This document shows, in pieces, positions 8,827 through 16,993 of a stretch of DNA of 64,000 nt. Source of the stretch: an uncultured Desulfovibrio sp. (GTDB lineage Bacteria > Desulfobacterota > Desulfovibrionia > Desulfovibrionales > Desulfovibrionaceae); the NCBI GenBank assembly GCA_910587035.1, contig CAJUMQ010000001.1:288851-352850 (forward strand), written 5' to 3'. Made by a program: the position numbers and the translations under genes. Each line of letters begins with the position of its first letter. The first letter of the stretch is position 1. The notes under the pieces are model-generated. The model searched no databases and was not told where the DNA came from. It was given only the letters and a program-made list of their open reading frames with translations.

Positions 8827-9501
8827 ATGTTTTATAACAAAAAAACCATGGAAAAAGTTATGACCGGTAAAATTAAATATTTCGTTTTGGGCATGTGCGC
8901 GATTCTGGCGGCATGCACATCCAATGGGCCGGAGCGGGCCCTCGATAAAATGGCTGCAGCTCTTGAAAACAACAACAGCAGCGCCTTCATGGCGCAGATG
9001 GATATCTCCGCCTACTCCTCAAACAAGATCAAGGAATACGCGAAAAACAACGAGGCACTGAGTTCCCTCAATGCCCTTGGCCGCATGTTTGGCCTCAATA
9101 ATGTGGATGATCTTCTTGAAAATCTGATCGATCTTAAAGGCAATCTTACTCAGGAGCTTGAACGCGGTGTGGCCAGCGGCGAGCTCATGGCCGTATGCCG
9201 CGCAGGCAATACTCCTGAATGCCCCTGGGTGCCAAGCTCCCTGAGAGATGCCAAGGTTGTGCTGCTGGGATCGGATGCAGCCATAGCCAAGGTCACCACT
9301 CCGGCGCATATGGCCAGCTGGCTGGCCCTGCAAAAAAGAGGTGAAAACTGGCTGGTTGTTGGCCAGGCTGTGATGGAGGATCAGGCCAAGGCCTTTGCCG
9401 CAGCCAAGTATGGCCAACCCGCCCAGACAGCTCCGGCAAAGCCAGGCCAATCCGCAAAGCCCAGCCGGTCTGCGCCCAAGACTCCCCCGGTGGAGATGTG
9501 A
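8827..9501 (+). CDS. Putative lipoprotein of unknown function
   Basis: 224 aa. The start at 8827 is chosen for an AGAGG 6 nt upstream; in-frame ATGs at 8848 and 8860 are alternatives. A type II signal peptide ends in the lipobox LAAC followed by TSNGP, so the protein is probably anchored in the outer or inner membrane facing the periplasm. The mature part is helical, with ALDKMAAALENNNSSAFMAQMD resembling the start of the unrelated-looking secreted protein at 26620-27264. The C-terminal ~30 residues are Pro/Ala/Lys-rich (QTAPAKPGQSAKPS), probably disordered. It overlaps the next gene by 1 nt (TGATG), suggesting a joint role with the binding protein. I do not recognise the family. Confidence 0.75.
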   Translation: MFYNKKTMEKVMTGKIKYFVLGMCAILAACTSNGPERALDKMAAALENNNSSAFMAQMDISAYSSNKIKEYAKNNEALSSLNALGRMFGLNNVDDLLENLIDLKGNLTQELERGVASGELMAVCRAGNTPECPWVPSSLRDAKVVLLGSDAAIAKVTTPAHMASWLALQKRGENWLVVGQAVMEDQAKAFAAAKYGQPAQTAPAKPGQSAKPSRSAPKTPPVEM

Positions 9502-10535
9502 TGCATCCTAAAACCAGTCTGGTGTTTGCCGCCATGGTCTTGTGCCTGGCGGCAAATCTGTATGCGGCAGGGGCGGCCTGGGCTCAAAATGCGTCCGGCA
9601 ATCAGCAGACCGTGACTCTGCTCCTCGAACACTCCCAGCCATCAGTCTGGAACAATCTGCTGTTGGATGGCCTCAAAAAGGCCACAGCCAAATATGGAAT
9701 GCGGGCAAATGTGGTCTATGCCCCGCCAGGTTCCAGTCAGGAGGAAATATTTCGCAAGGCTGCCGGTGATTCCGATCTTGTGATAGTTGCATCCGACAGC
9801 ATGCATGAAATTTTGCGCGATAATGCCGCAAATTTTCGCAGAGTGAAATTCGGCTGCATCGATGCCGGCATACGCGCCCCAAATATCATGTCTGTGACTT
9901 TTGCCGATGAACAGGCTGCATTTCTGGCCGGCGCCTGCGCGGCAATGCTCACCACAAGCCCGAATGCGCCTGGCATCAATCCGCAAAATACCATCGCGTG
10001 GCTGTCTGGTTGTGATACTCCCGCAATGCGCTCACTCTTCAACGGCTACAGCGAGGGAGCAAAACTTGCCAACCCTCAAACCAGAGTCATACAGGCCATG
10101 GCAGGCTCCTTTACAGATCCCGCCATGGCTGCCCAAAAGGCTGCCTGGCTGCGCCAAAATGGTGCAGATATTGTGGCCCTGGCGGCTGGCGCCGGCAATG
10201 ATGCCGCTGCTGCCAGCCTGGAGGATGCCTGGCATATAGACCTGGACGCAACCGGCAATGGCAGCCGCAGCGCCGGAGCCATCACCAAGGCCGTTGATCG
10301 GGCAGTCATGGAGATAGTGGCCTCGGCTGCCAGTGGCAAATTCCGTGGCAAAGAAATTGTGATCTACGATCTCGCCAATGGCGGAGTCGATTTTATCGGC
10401 GCTGACAAATTGAGCGCAGCCACAAAGGACGCCAATATTGCCAGACGGGTAGCGGAGCTGCGCCAGGAGCTGAAAAATGGCTCCATAAAGCTGCACTCGC
10501 TTAGGGCAAGGACCCTCTGCGACTGCCTTGACTGA
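9501..10535 (+). CDS. BMP/PnrA-family ABC transporter substrate-binding protein
   Basis: 344 aa from the ATG at 9501, coupled to the lipoprotein stop. A Sec signal peptide (LVFAAMVLCLAANLYA, then AWAQ) is followed by a periplasmic-binding fold of the basic-membrane-protein family: VIVASDSMHEIL, VKFGCIDAG, SVTFADEQAAFLAGACAAM (the family signature) and GYSEGAKLANPQTRV. Relatives bind nucleosides or purines. No permease or ATPase gene is adjacent, so it is either an orphan component or a sensor. The mtaD gene upstream deals with adenosine compounds, which makes a nucleoside ligand plausible; that is inference. Confidence 0.75.
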   Translation: MHPKTSLVFAAMVLCLAANLYAAGAAWAQNASGNQQTVTLLLEHSQPSVWNNLLLDGLKKATAKYGMRANVVYAPPGSSQEEIFRKAAGDSDLVIVASDSMHEILRDNAANFRRVKFGCIDAGIRAPNIMSVTFADEQAAFLAGACAAMLTTSPNAPGINPQNTIAWLSGCDTPAMRSLFNGYSEGAKLANPQTRVIQAMAGSFTDPAMAAQKAAWLRQNGADIVALAAGAGNDAAAASLEDAWHIDLDATGNGSRSAGAITKAVDRAVMEIVASAASGKFRGKEIVIYDLANGGVDFIGADKLSAATKDANIARRVAELRQELKNGSIKLHSLRARTLCDCLD

Positions 10536-10593
10536 TTTGTAAAAATAATCCAGAATCTCTCCTGACACTTTATACGCAAGCCATGGCATGTCG

Positions 10594-10621
10594 GTTGAAA
10601 TTGTCCCGATTTCGATAAACC
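10594..10621 (+). repeat. Dispersed intergenic palindrome, copy 2
   Basis: GTTGAAATTGTCCC followed by GATTTCGATAAACC. It has the same TGTCCC centre and GAAAT/ATTTC arms as the copy at 4198, and lies about 45 bp before the polysaccharide deacetylase start. Confidence 0.6.
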
Positions 10622-10667
10622 GCACCATTGCTTTCATGCTCACCTTTTATGAAAAATGGGGAGGAGC

Positions 10668-11681
10668 ATGCGCAAAAACCGTAACAGGGATATATTCGAC
10701 AATCTTTTTATAGCTGGCACTTTGATGATTCTGGATCGCATACCTCATATGCCGGGCCATAAGCGCCCGGTGTTTGTTTTCGAGTTCTGGCGCTGTATTC
10801 TGTGCGTGGCCATTCTGGGCATTGCCATTGGCTGCGCGCCGGTTAACGCCGCAGTGGTGGATGGCAGCCGCATAATGGATCAGGCAATGAATGAAAATTT
10901 GTGCGCCCTGACCTTTGATGACGGCCCTGGCCCCTATACCGCCGAGCTTCTGGACAAGCTCGCCCAGTATGGCATTCCCGCGACTTTTTTTCTTCTTGGG
11001 CGCAATGCCTCGCACTATCCACAAATTGTGCGCCGCATAAATGCAGAAGGTCATGAAATTGGCAACCATTCCTGGTCCCATCCCAATCTGCGCCGTCTGA
11101 CCACGGAATTTCAGGAGGAGGAAATAGGTAGCACCGACAATCTGCTGCGCTCACTGGGCGTCACTCCCCTTTATATCAGGCCTCCTTATGGCTCTTTTGA
11201 TGACAGAACCATCGCCATCGCTAACAAGCTTGGTATATCCGTGCTGTTATGGTCCCTTGACAGCCGGGACTGGAAACGTTTGCCGGATAACTATGCCAAG
11301 GTGACCTCAACACGGGGTACAGTTTATGATGATGGTGCGCTCAGGGGGATATTCCTATTTCATGACACCCACAAGGCAACGGTGGAAGATCTGCCACGCA
11401 TAATAGATGATCTTAGAGCAGGGGGCTGCGAGCGCTTTGTGACAGTAACGGATTACCTGGCTGGCATACTTGATCCTGAGCCGCCAATTTTGATGAGCAG
11501 AATAACGCCGGCGCCAGACACTGCCGATCCTGAAAAAAACTTGGCATTCGGCGCCGGATCCGGACCGCTGCAGTTTGCGCGCTGCAGCCGCCCATGGCAA
11601 CCTGCCGACAAGAAAGAGCCACACCTACCCCTTGAGGACGCCCATGCCGCTGCGGGCCAGTACCCGGAAACCGGCATCTGA
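10668..11681 (+). CDS. Polysaccharide deacetylase (NodB homology, CE4), membrane-anchored or secreted
   Basis: 337 aa; GGGGAGGAGC sits just before the ATG at 10668. An in-frame ATG at 10749 would give a more typical signal peptide (FEFWRCILCVAILGIAIGC) but has no ribosome site. NodB motifs: TFDDGPGPYT (motif 1), HEIGNHSWSHPNL (motif 2, metal histidines), RPPYGSFDDRT (motif 3), LLWSLDSRDW (motif 4) and IFLFHDTH (motif 5). Predicted to remove N-acetyl groups from peptidoglycan or another polysaccharide outside the inner membrane. The last ~60 residues are low-complexity. A bidirectional terminator follows at 11784. Confidence 0.88.
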   Translation: MRKNRNRDIFDNLFIAGTLMILDRIPHMPGHKRPVFVFEFWRCILCVAILGIAIGCAPVNAAVVDGSRIMDQAMNENLCALTFDDGPGPYTAELLDKLAQYGIPATFFLLGRNASHYPQIVRRINAEGHEIGNHSWSHPNLRRLTTEFQEEEIGSTDNLLRSLGVTPLYIRPPYGSFDDRTIAIANKLGISVLLWSLDSRDWKRLPDNYAKVTSTRGTVYDDGALRGIFLFHDTHKATVEDLPRIIDDLRAGGCERFVTVTDYLAGILDPEPPILMSRITPAPDTADPEKNLAFGAGSGPLQFARCSRPWQPADKKEPHLPLEDAHAAAGQYPETGI

Positions 11682-11783
11682 TGCATCTATCGCCTGCCAC
11701 TGCTAAAAAACATGTTTTGCGGATTGTTTATAATTGAGTAAAAAATGAATCATGACATGGGCTCAACGTAAAATATCCAAATG

Positions 11784-11811
11784 AAAAAGCGCGGCAAACA
11801 CCGCGCTTTTT
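11784..11811. terminator. Bidirectional intrinsic terminator
   Basis: AAAAAGCGCGG (11784-11794) pairs perfectly with CCGCGCTTTTT (11801-11811) over a CAAACA loop. A/T runs on both sides let it serve the deacetylase (+) and the ZraP-like gene (-), which converge here. Confidence 0.9.
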
Positions 11812-11832
11812 CATTTCTGCTATCGGCCTGTA

Positions 11833-12330
11833 TTACCAGCAGCCGCCCCAGCAGCCCCAGCCTCCACGACCGCCATGATGGTATCCATAGCCGCGGCCAT
11901 GATGCCAACCCCGCGCCGGTGGGGGCGGCGGAGGAGCATAATTGTAGTCCTCGGGCCGGGGCGCATAATAATCTGTGGGCAGACCCTGGCTTTCCAGCTG
12001 GGAGCGCACGTTTACCCTGCCGGAAAGCATGCGGCCACGCAGTTCGCCAATTTCACGCGAGAGGCTTTCAATGCGTGCTGTGTCCGGATTCTGGCTGGCC
12101 AACTCCGCGTCAAGCTCGGCTCTTTTGGCCGTCAAGGCTTTGCGGGTTGCGTCCATTTTGGCATAATTGTCATTGAATATCTGTCTTGCCATCTCGGCCT
12201 GTTCCGGAGTGAGGCCAGGTCCATAACCAGGATAACCGTTGGGAGCATTTGCCGGTGCCGCCATGGCAAAACCGGGAGCCAGCAGGCAAACCAGGGCAAA
12301 CACGGAAAAAAGTTTGGAAATGTTGCTCAT
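11833..12330 (-). CDS. Periplasmic ZraP/CpxP/Spy-like protein
   Basis: 165 aa with a Sec signal peptide (SVFALVCLLAPGFAMAA). The mature protein has GLTPEQAEMARQIFNDNY, then a long charged helix (RKALTAKRAELDAELAS, IESLSREIGELRGRM), the layout of the LTXXQ/ZraP periplasmic chaperone and metal-sensing family. The C-terminal ~45 residues hold a run of prolines followed by a Gly/His/Trp-rich tail (GWHHGRGYGYHHGGRG) ending in Cys and Trp, which could bind zinc or copper. In homologues the protein tunes a two-component stress system, but no such system is next to it here. GGAG precedes the start. Confidence 0.72.
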   Translation of the reverse strand: MSNISKLFSVFALVCLLAPGFAMAAPANAPNGYPGYGPGLTPEQAEMARQIFNDNYAKMDATRKALTAKRAELDAELASQNPDTARIESLSREIGELRGRMLSGRVNVRSQLESQGLPTDYYAPRPEDYNYAPPPPPPARGWHHGRGYGYHHGGRGGWGCWGGCW

Positions 12331-12528
12331 GAAATCTCCATATGTTTTTTTGAGCTATTGAATTACGGCTCAAAAGTTGCAATTTACATGCCAAACGTCC
12401 TGATGCACGCCACATCTATCAGTAGTGGCGCAAAAATGATTGTGTGCGCGGCCATAATGTTACATAGTTATACATATCCCTTTTTTTGTGGGTAAAAAAG
12501 TTACATGTAGGTGCTGTTCGCAACAGGA

Positions 12529-13293
12529 TCAGGCCTTTTTGATCCGGTAGCCCCTGGGTGTGAGAAAATAACTGCCCGCCAGGCGGCTTTCGCTATTGCC
12601 TACAATCACAATGGAAAGCATATCCACCTGACTGCAATCAAAATTGTCCAGAGTGCAGATCTCAACTGTTTCCTGGGGGCGGCCCACATTTCTTGCCAAA
12701 CCCACAGGACAATCGCCGGAACGACACCTGCGGCCCATGCAAATGGCATTATGCAGATAATCTGGCCTGCCGCGGGAGCGTGGATTATAGAGCACACAGA
12801 CAAAATCCGCCTCAAAGGCGCCCAGCAGCCGCTTTTCTATCCGCTCCCAGGGAGTTAGCAGATCGCTCAGGCTTATGCAGGCAAAATCATGGCCTATTGG
12901 CGCGCCAAGTCGCGCTGCAGCAGCGCAAAGGGCAGGCACGCCGGGAATAATGTCGAAAGGCAGTCTGTTCAGAAGTCCCCGCTCTTCCAGCAGCTCGATA
13001 ACTAGCCCTGCAAGGGCATAAATGCCCGGGTCGCCTGAGCAGACCAGCGCGGTGTTTTGCCCCTGGCAGGCAGCCTCAATGGCAGCCTCACAGCGCTCCC
13101 GCTCATGGCGCATACCGCTTGAGACAACGTGTTTGTTCTTTTTTAAATACGGATCCAGCAGATTGAGGTACAGGTCATATCCCACCAGACACTGGCAGGC
13201 GTTCAGGGCCTCCCATGCCTGTCTGGTCATATATTCTCCATTTCCGGGGCCAATACCCACTATCTGCAGGGGCGCATGCGGATTTGAGTTCAT
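12529..13293 (-). CDS. cobJ: Precorrin-3B (cobalt-factor III) C17-methyltransferase
   Basis: 254 aa from the ATG at 13293, which overlaps the cbiG stop (ATGA). Family signatures of SAM-dependent corrin methyltransferases: VGIGPGNGEYMT, CSGDPGIYALAG, IIPGVPALCAAAARLGAPIGHDF, SLSDLLTPW, and VCVLYNPRSRGRP with VGLARNVGRP. It performs C17 methylation and ring contraction in B12 synthesis. With cbiG just upstream and given an anaerobe, the early-cobalt (CbiH-type) route is likely. It is the last gene of the five-gene tetrapyrrole operon. Confidence 0.92.
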   Translation of the reverse strand: MNSNPHAPLQIVGIGPGNGEYMTRQAWEALNACQCLVGYDLYLNLLDPYLKKNKHVVSSGMRHERERCEAAIEAACQGQNTALVCSGDPGIYALAGLVIELLEERGLLNRLPFDIIPGVPALCAAAARLGAPIGHDFACISLSDLLTPWERIEKRLLGAFEADFVCVLYNPRSRGRPDYLHNAICMGRRCRSGDCPVGLARNVGRPQETVEICTLDNFDCSQVDMLSIVIVGNSESRLAGSYFLTPRGYRIKKA

Positions 13294-14420
13294 TTTTTCA
13301 TTCCCAGGCCGGCCAGGGCCACAGCAAAGGTCATTGTCCTGTCCATGACTGTTTTGGGGACCAGCAAAAAAGGCCTGCCTGTGAACGGGCCCTGTCTGGC
13401 AGCGGCTATAAAAGCCGCGCTTTCGCACACGCTGAATGGTCCTGCGGCGAATCTGCGGCCACAGAAAACTGAAGGGTTTGGCGTGCGCACCCTTTCGAGT
13501 TCGGCAGCATCAAACACTGTCAAGGGCGCATCAATCCTTGCGGCCACTGGTTCGAGCTGTTTCCTTTTTTCGACGATACTGGCAATGGATGCAATGGCGC
13601 GCGGTTCAAGCCCATGAAAATGCAAAATACGCAGCAGACCCTTTTCGATCTGGTCTGCCGCCACATTTTTGCGGCAGCCAATCCCCACATGCAGTCTGGG
13701 CACAGCCAGCCTGAGGATGTTATCTGCCGGCGGGAGAGCCCGCCAATGCGCCATGAGCCGAGGTTTACGCATATCCAGCCCGGCAAGGAACCGTCCTTTG
13801 GGCATGCGTTCCAGTCCCTTTGCCCTGGGCATGGCGCGCCAGGGATCCCAGAGGGGGAGAATTTGGCCCTCCAGAAGGTACCCCATTGCCCTTGGCATCA
13901 GGCTCCAATCCAATATCTTCAGGCCGTTTTGCGTTATGAGCTCATCCAGCGGCTCCACATTATGGTCCAGGGCATCCGAGGCTGTGGTGATTACCGGCAA
14001 GGCGCCGGTGATTTCAGCCAAATGACGGGCCAGGGAGTTTGCCCCGCCAAGATGGCCAGACAAAAGACTTATGGCAAAAGCGCCATTGGCATCCATACAG
14101 ACAACAGGAGCATCATGGCTTTTGTGATTCAGCCAGGGAGCCATGGCCCTTATGGCTATGCCGGCCGCCCCAATAAAAAGGTAGGCACTGGCTTGGGGGT
14201 GCAGCCTTGTCATAAGGCCGTCAATTGAAGCAAATGGCATAAATGCGCCTGGCAAGATATCCGGGTTCAGGGCGACAATGCGCTCTGGCGCATGAAAATG
14301 GCAAGCCCCGAAAATTTCGCCGGCGGGCGCCCGCCATGGCTTGACTTTCAGGGCTTTCTCCAGGCGAAGGGACAGCTCAAGCCCCTGCCTTGTAAATACG
14401 CAGCACTCCAGAAATGGCAT
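13290..14420 (-). CDS. cbiG: Cobalt-precorrin 5A hydrolase
   Basis: 376 aa. The CbiG N-terminal and central segments are recognisable: YLFIGAAGIAIRAMAPWL, ISLLSGHLGGANSLARHLA, PVITTASDAL. The C-terminal CobE-like domain starts at HVGIGCRKN and includes IASIVEKR. The enzyme opens the delta-lactone of cobalt-precorrin-5A and releases acetaldehyde, a step specific to the anaerobic B12 pathway. It lies 12 nt after hemL and overlaps cobJ by 4 nt. Together these link general tetrapyrrole supply with corrinoid synthesis. Confidence 0.92.
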   Translation of the reverse strand: MPFLECCVFTRQGLELSLRLEKALKVKPWRAPAGEIFGACHFHAPERIVALNPDILPGAFMPFASIDGLMTRLHPQASAYLFIGAAGIAIRAMAPWLNHKSHDAPVVCMDANGAFAISLLSGHLGGANSLARHLAEITGALPVITTASDALDHNVEPLDELITQNGLKILDWSLMPRAMGYLLEGQILPLWDPWRAMPRAKGLERMPKGRFLAGLDMRKPRLMAHWRALPPADNILRLAVPRLHVGIGCRKNVAADQIEKGLLRILHFHGLEPRAIASIASIVEKRKQLEPVAARIDAPLTVFDAAELERVRTPNPSVFCGRRFAAGPFSVCESAAFIAAARQGPFTGRPFLLVPKTVMDRTMTFAVALAGLGMKK

Positions 14421-14432
14421 CGCCTTTTGGGG

Positions 14433-15704
14433 TCAGAATGTCACCCTGGAGGCAGCATCCAGAGTTTTTTCGAAATCCTCATCCGTGTGCGCAAAGCTGA
14501 CCATGCAGGTCTCGAAACCGGAGGGCGGCAGATAGATGCCCTGCTCACGCATTTGTTTGTAGAATTTTGTAAACAGTTTCTGGTCCGCGGCCCTGGCCTG
14601 CTCAAAATTGGCCACCGGTGTCTCGCTAAAGAAAATGGAGAACATGGACGCTATATATGGCGCCTGCACAGGCACTCCCTTGCCGCGCAAAATGTCGGCC
14701 AGAGAGCGGACAAAAGCGCCAGTGCGGCTTTCAAGCCTTGCATAATCCAGCTGGCGCAACTTGTTTAATGTGGCGATGCCGGCAGCCATTGCCAGAGGAT
14801 TGCCGGACAAGGTGCCGGCCTGATAGACATCCCCGGCTGGCGCCACATGCTTCATAAGCTCACGTTTACCGCCAAAGGCGCCCACTGGCAGCCCGCCGCC
14901 GATTATCTTGCCCAGGGTGGTAAGGTCGGCCTGGATGGCAAATCTTTTCTGCGCGCCACCACGGGAGAGGCGAAAACCGGTTATGACCTCATCCATAATC
15001 AGTATGCTACGATATTCATCGGCCAGCTGCCGCAGCCCTTCCAGAAAATCTGGCAATGGCGGCACCAGGCCCATGTTTGCGGCCACCGGCTCAACTATTA
15101 TGGCGGCTATTTCATTGCCATATTTTGAAAAACACTCCGTTGCGGCGTGCAGGTCGTTATAGGGGGCAAGCAGGGTATCGCTCACCACAGCCGCCGGGAC
15201 CCCGGGAGTGCCGGGGATGGAGAATGTGGCGACACCGGAACCTGCGGCCGCCAGAAAGGGATCGGCATGGCCATGATAGCAGCCTGTAAATTTGAGCACA
15301 CGGGATCGGCCTGTCACACCCCGCGCAAGCCTTAGGGCACTCATGGTGGCCTCGGTGCCGGAGTTGACCATGCGAACCATTTCAAGGCCGGGAATCATTG
15401 TCACAAGAATTTCCGCCAGTTCCACCTCTGCGGGGCAGGGCGCGCCGAAACTTGTGCCCTGCGGAGCTGCCGCTTCCAGAGCCTTTACAACATCGGCATC
15501 GGCATGCCCAAGCAGGAGTGGCCCCCAGGAGAGGACATAATCCACATAATCATTCCCATCCACATCTGTAATATGGCTGCCGTGGCCGGATTTTATGAAC
15601 AGGGGCAGGGAATCGACATTGTGACAGGCCCGGACCGGGCTGTTGACACCGCCGGGAATCACTTCGCAGGCCTTGCGAAAAAGCTCGCAGGAACGGGTAT
15701 CCAT
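14433..15704 (-). CDS. hemL: Glutamate-1-semialdehyde 2,1-aminomutase
   Basis: 423 aa from the ATG at 15704, with GGAG upstream; a TTG 12 nt earlier is an unlikely start. It is a class III PLP aminotransferase. Visible: GGVNSPVRA near residues 18-26, VNSGTEATMSALRLAR at 113-128, YHGHADPFLAAAGSG, MDEVITGFR and the PLP lysine K266 in LGKIIGGGLPVGAFGG. It makes 5-aminolevulinate from glutamate-1-semialdehyde in the C5 pathway that feeds sirohaem, haem and B12. It is 20 nt downstream of ahbB. Confidence 0.97.
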   Translation of the reverse strand: MDTRSCELFRKACEVIPGGVNSPVRACHNVDSLPLFIKSGHGSHITDVDGNDYVDYVLSWGPLLLGHADADVVKALEAAAPQGTSFGAPCPAEVELAEILVTMIPGLEMVRMVNSGTEATMSALRLARGVTGRSRVLKFTGCYHGHADPFLAAAGSGVATFSIPGTPGVPAAVVSDTLLAPYNDLHAATECFSKYGNEIAAIIVEPVAANMGLVPPLPDFLEGLRQLADEYRSILIMDEVITGFRLSRGGAQKRFAIQADLTTLGKIIGGGLPVGAFGGKRELMKHVAPAGDVYQAGTLSGNPLAMAAGIATLNKLRQLDYARLESRTGAFVRSLADILRGKGVPVQAPYIASMFSIFFSETPVANFEQARAADQKLFTKFYKQMREQGIYLPPSGFETCMVSFAHTDEDFEKTLDAASRVTF

Positions 15705-15724
15705 ATTTTTCTCCAAACCTCAGA

Positions 15725-16201
15725 TCAGGCAAAATAACGCATCGATGTTTTTTTAAGCTCTCTTATGCTGCGCAGGACGGCATAATCCTTTAATGGCCAG
15801 GAATCCCGAAGTTCATGCACAAGATCCATACACTCCTGATCAGTGCGCCCATGTATCATGGTGTAAAAGGTATAGGGCCAGTCACTGGCAGGGCTTGGCC
15901 GGAAATACGCATGGGAGATACGCGGATACTTTGCGGCCCTGGCGCCGCATATTTCAGCCTCCTCCGGGCTGGCTATCCACGCCACCATGGCATTGGCATC
16001 CCATCCTGTGCGCTGATGGCGAATGCTGGCGCCAAAACGGCGGATTACGCCGCAATCCTTGAGGCCGCGCAAAAGAGCGAGGGTATCAGCCTCACTTATG
16101 CCGGCGGCTTTGGCAATATCGGCAAATGGTGCCAGGGTATGGGGCAGATTGTCCTGGACAATTCCCAGCACCACACGCTCCGCCGGAGTGAACTTGCGCA
16201 T
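15725..16201 (-). CDS. ahbB: Siroheme decarboxylase subunit, AhbB-like (Lrp/AsnC fold)
   Basis: 158 aa from the ATG at 16201 (a TTG at 16207 is also in frame). The N-terminal winged helix (VVLGIVQDNLP, AGISEADTLALLRGLKDCGVIRRFGASIRH) and the ligand domain (GWDANAMVAW, YFRPSPASDWPYTFYTMIHG, VLRSIRELKKTSM) match the AhbA/AhbB/NirDLGH family. AhbAB converts sirohaem to 12,18-didecarboxysirohaem on the alternative haem pathway of sulfate reducers. The RRFGASIRH segment favours AhbB over AhbA, but this is a judgement from memory of the family. The partner AhbA and the AhbC/D radical-SAM enzymes are not in this window. Confidence 0.82.
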   Translation of the reverse strand: MRKFTPAERVVLGIVQDNLPHTLAPFADIAKAAGISEADTLALLRGLKDCGVIRRFGASIRHQRTGWDANAMVAWIASPEEAEICGARAAKYPRISHAYFRPSPASDWPYTFYTMIHGRTDQECMDLVHELRDSWPLKDYAVLRSIRELKKTSMRYFA

Positions 16202-16203
16202 GC

Positions 16204-16758
16204 TCAACGTTTGAATGAACGGGCAAACAGATCCTGAATGGCTATTCGGCCATTATCTTCAAGAAAGCGTGTGCCCGTAGCCGCGAAATGCTCATGCTCA
16301 ATAACCGGATTGGCCTTTTCGGCCCAAACATCCTTGCGCCATTCAAACCAGGTACTGCGGGGCTGATCAAAAACCAGAAGCGGCTTGTTGCAGATTTTGG
16401 CGAATTCCGCCCCCCAGCCGGTGCCACCCTTGACTGTGTTGTCCGGCTGAATGGCGCCGACAACAATGATCTCATCACCGCTGCTGACCTGCCAGCATAT
16501 GGACTGGAGCACCTTGCGAAAAAGAGGAGCGCGGGTATATTCGCGATTCATCAGTTTGGAGACATAGGTGAGGCTGACATCCTTAAGGCCCAGCTCCTCG
16601 CTGGTAAGCACCCTTACGCCCCTGCTTCTTTCTATCTGATGCCCTTCAAAGCTGAAGTTTACTTCCTCTATGCCCCAACTTTCGGCCAGGGAGCCAAAAA
16701 ACTGTTCTGTTCCGGCAGCGCCGCCGCTGTAGAGAATGCACTTTGCGGGGTTGAGCAT
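16204..16758 (-). CDS. SLOG-like (Rossmann nucleotide-binding) protein of unknown function, first gene of tetrapyrrole operon
   Basis: 184 aa, GGAG-type site within GGGAG before the ATG. The N-terminus ILYSGGAAGTEQFFGSLAESWGI and the second glycine loop KGGTGWGAEFAKICNKPLLVFDQ resemble the SLOG/DprA/lysine-decarboxylase-like superfamily that binds nucleotides or nucleotide-derived ligands. Trp-rich STWFEWRKDVW follows. No signal peptide or membrane segment is present. It starts a tight operon (2-nt gap to ahbB, then hemL, cbiG, cobJ), so a role tied to tetrapyrrole synthesis is possible. I do not know a named function; the fold call is inference from motifs. Confidence 0.6.
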   Translation of the reverse strand: MLNPAKCILYSGGAAGTEQFFGSLAESWGIEEVNFSFEGHQIERSRGVRVLTSEELGLKDVSLTYVSKLMNREYTRAPLFRKVLQSICWQVSSGDEIIVVGAIQPDNTVKGGTGWGAEFAKICNKPLLVFDQPRSTWFEWRKDVWAEKANPVIEHEHFAATGTRFLEDNGRIAIQDLFARSFKR

Positions 16759-16952
16759 GGTTTTCTCCCAAAGTTATTGCGGATTGGGCATGGCGGTCGC
16801 TATGCCCGCCTTTATTCTGGCAAAATTTGCAAAAATGGGCAAGGCAGCCAAAGGGGGGATGCGGAGTCTGCCACACCTAAAAACGGGGCGAAATGGATAC
16901 CCGGTCAGATAATGCGCCAACTGCGAGAACGGACAGTTCTATTGGCCGTATT

Positions 16953-16975
16953 GTTGAAATTGGGACATTCACAAC
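16953..16975 (-). repeat. Dispersed intergenic palindrome, copy 3
   Basis: On the minus strand: GTTGTGAATGTCCC then AATTTCAAC, followed by AATACGGCC. This matches the 4198 and 42464 copies with the same TGTCCC centre and a trailing NATANGGCC. It lies between the CRP-family stop and the tetrapyrrole operon start, about 200 bp upstream of the latter. Confidence 0.55.
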
Positions 16976-16993
16976 AGATAGATGCCATAATTT

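Noticed and set aside
16759..16993. Possible cobalamin riboswitch before the haem/B12 operon
   Set aside because: No B12-box (GCCACTG-type) or the usual conserved stems could be found in this 235-bp gap.
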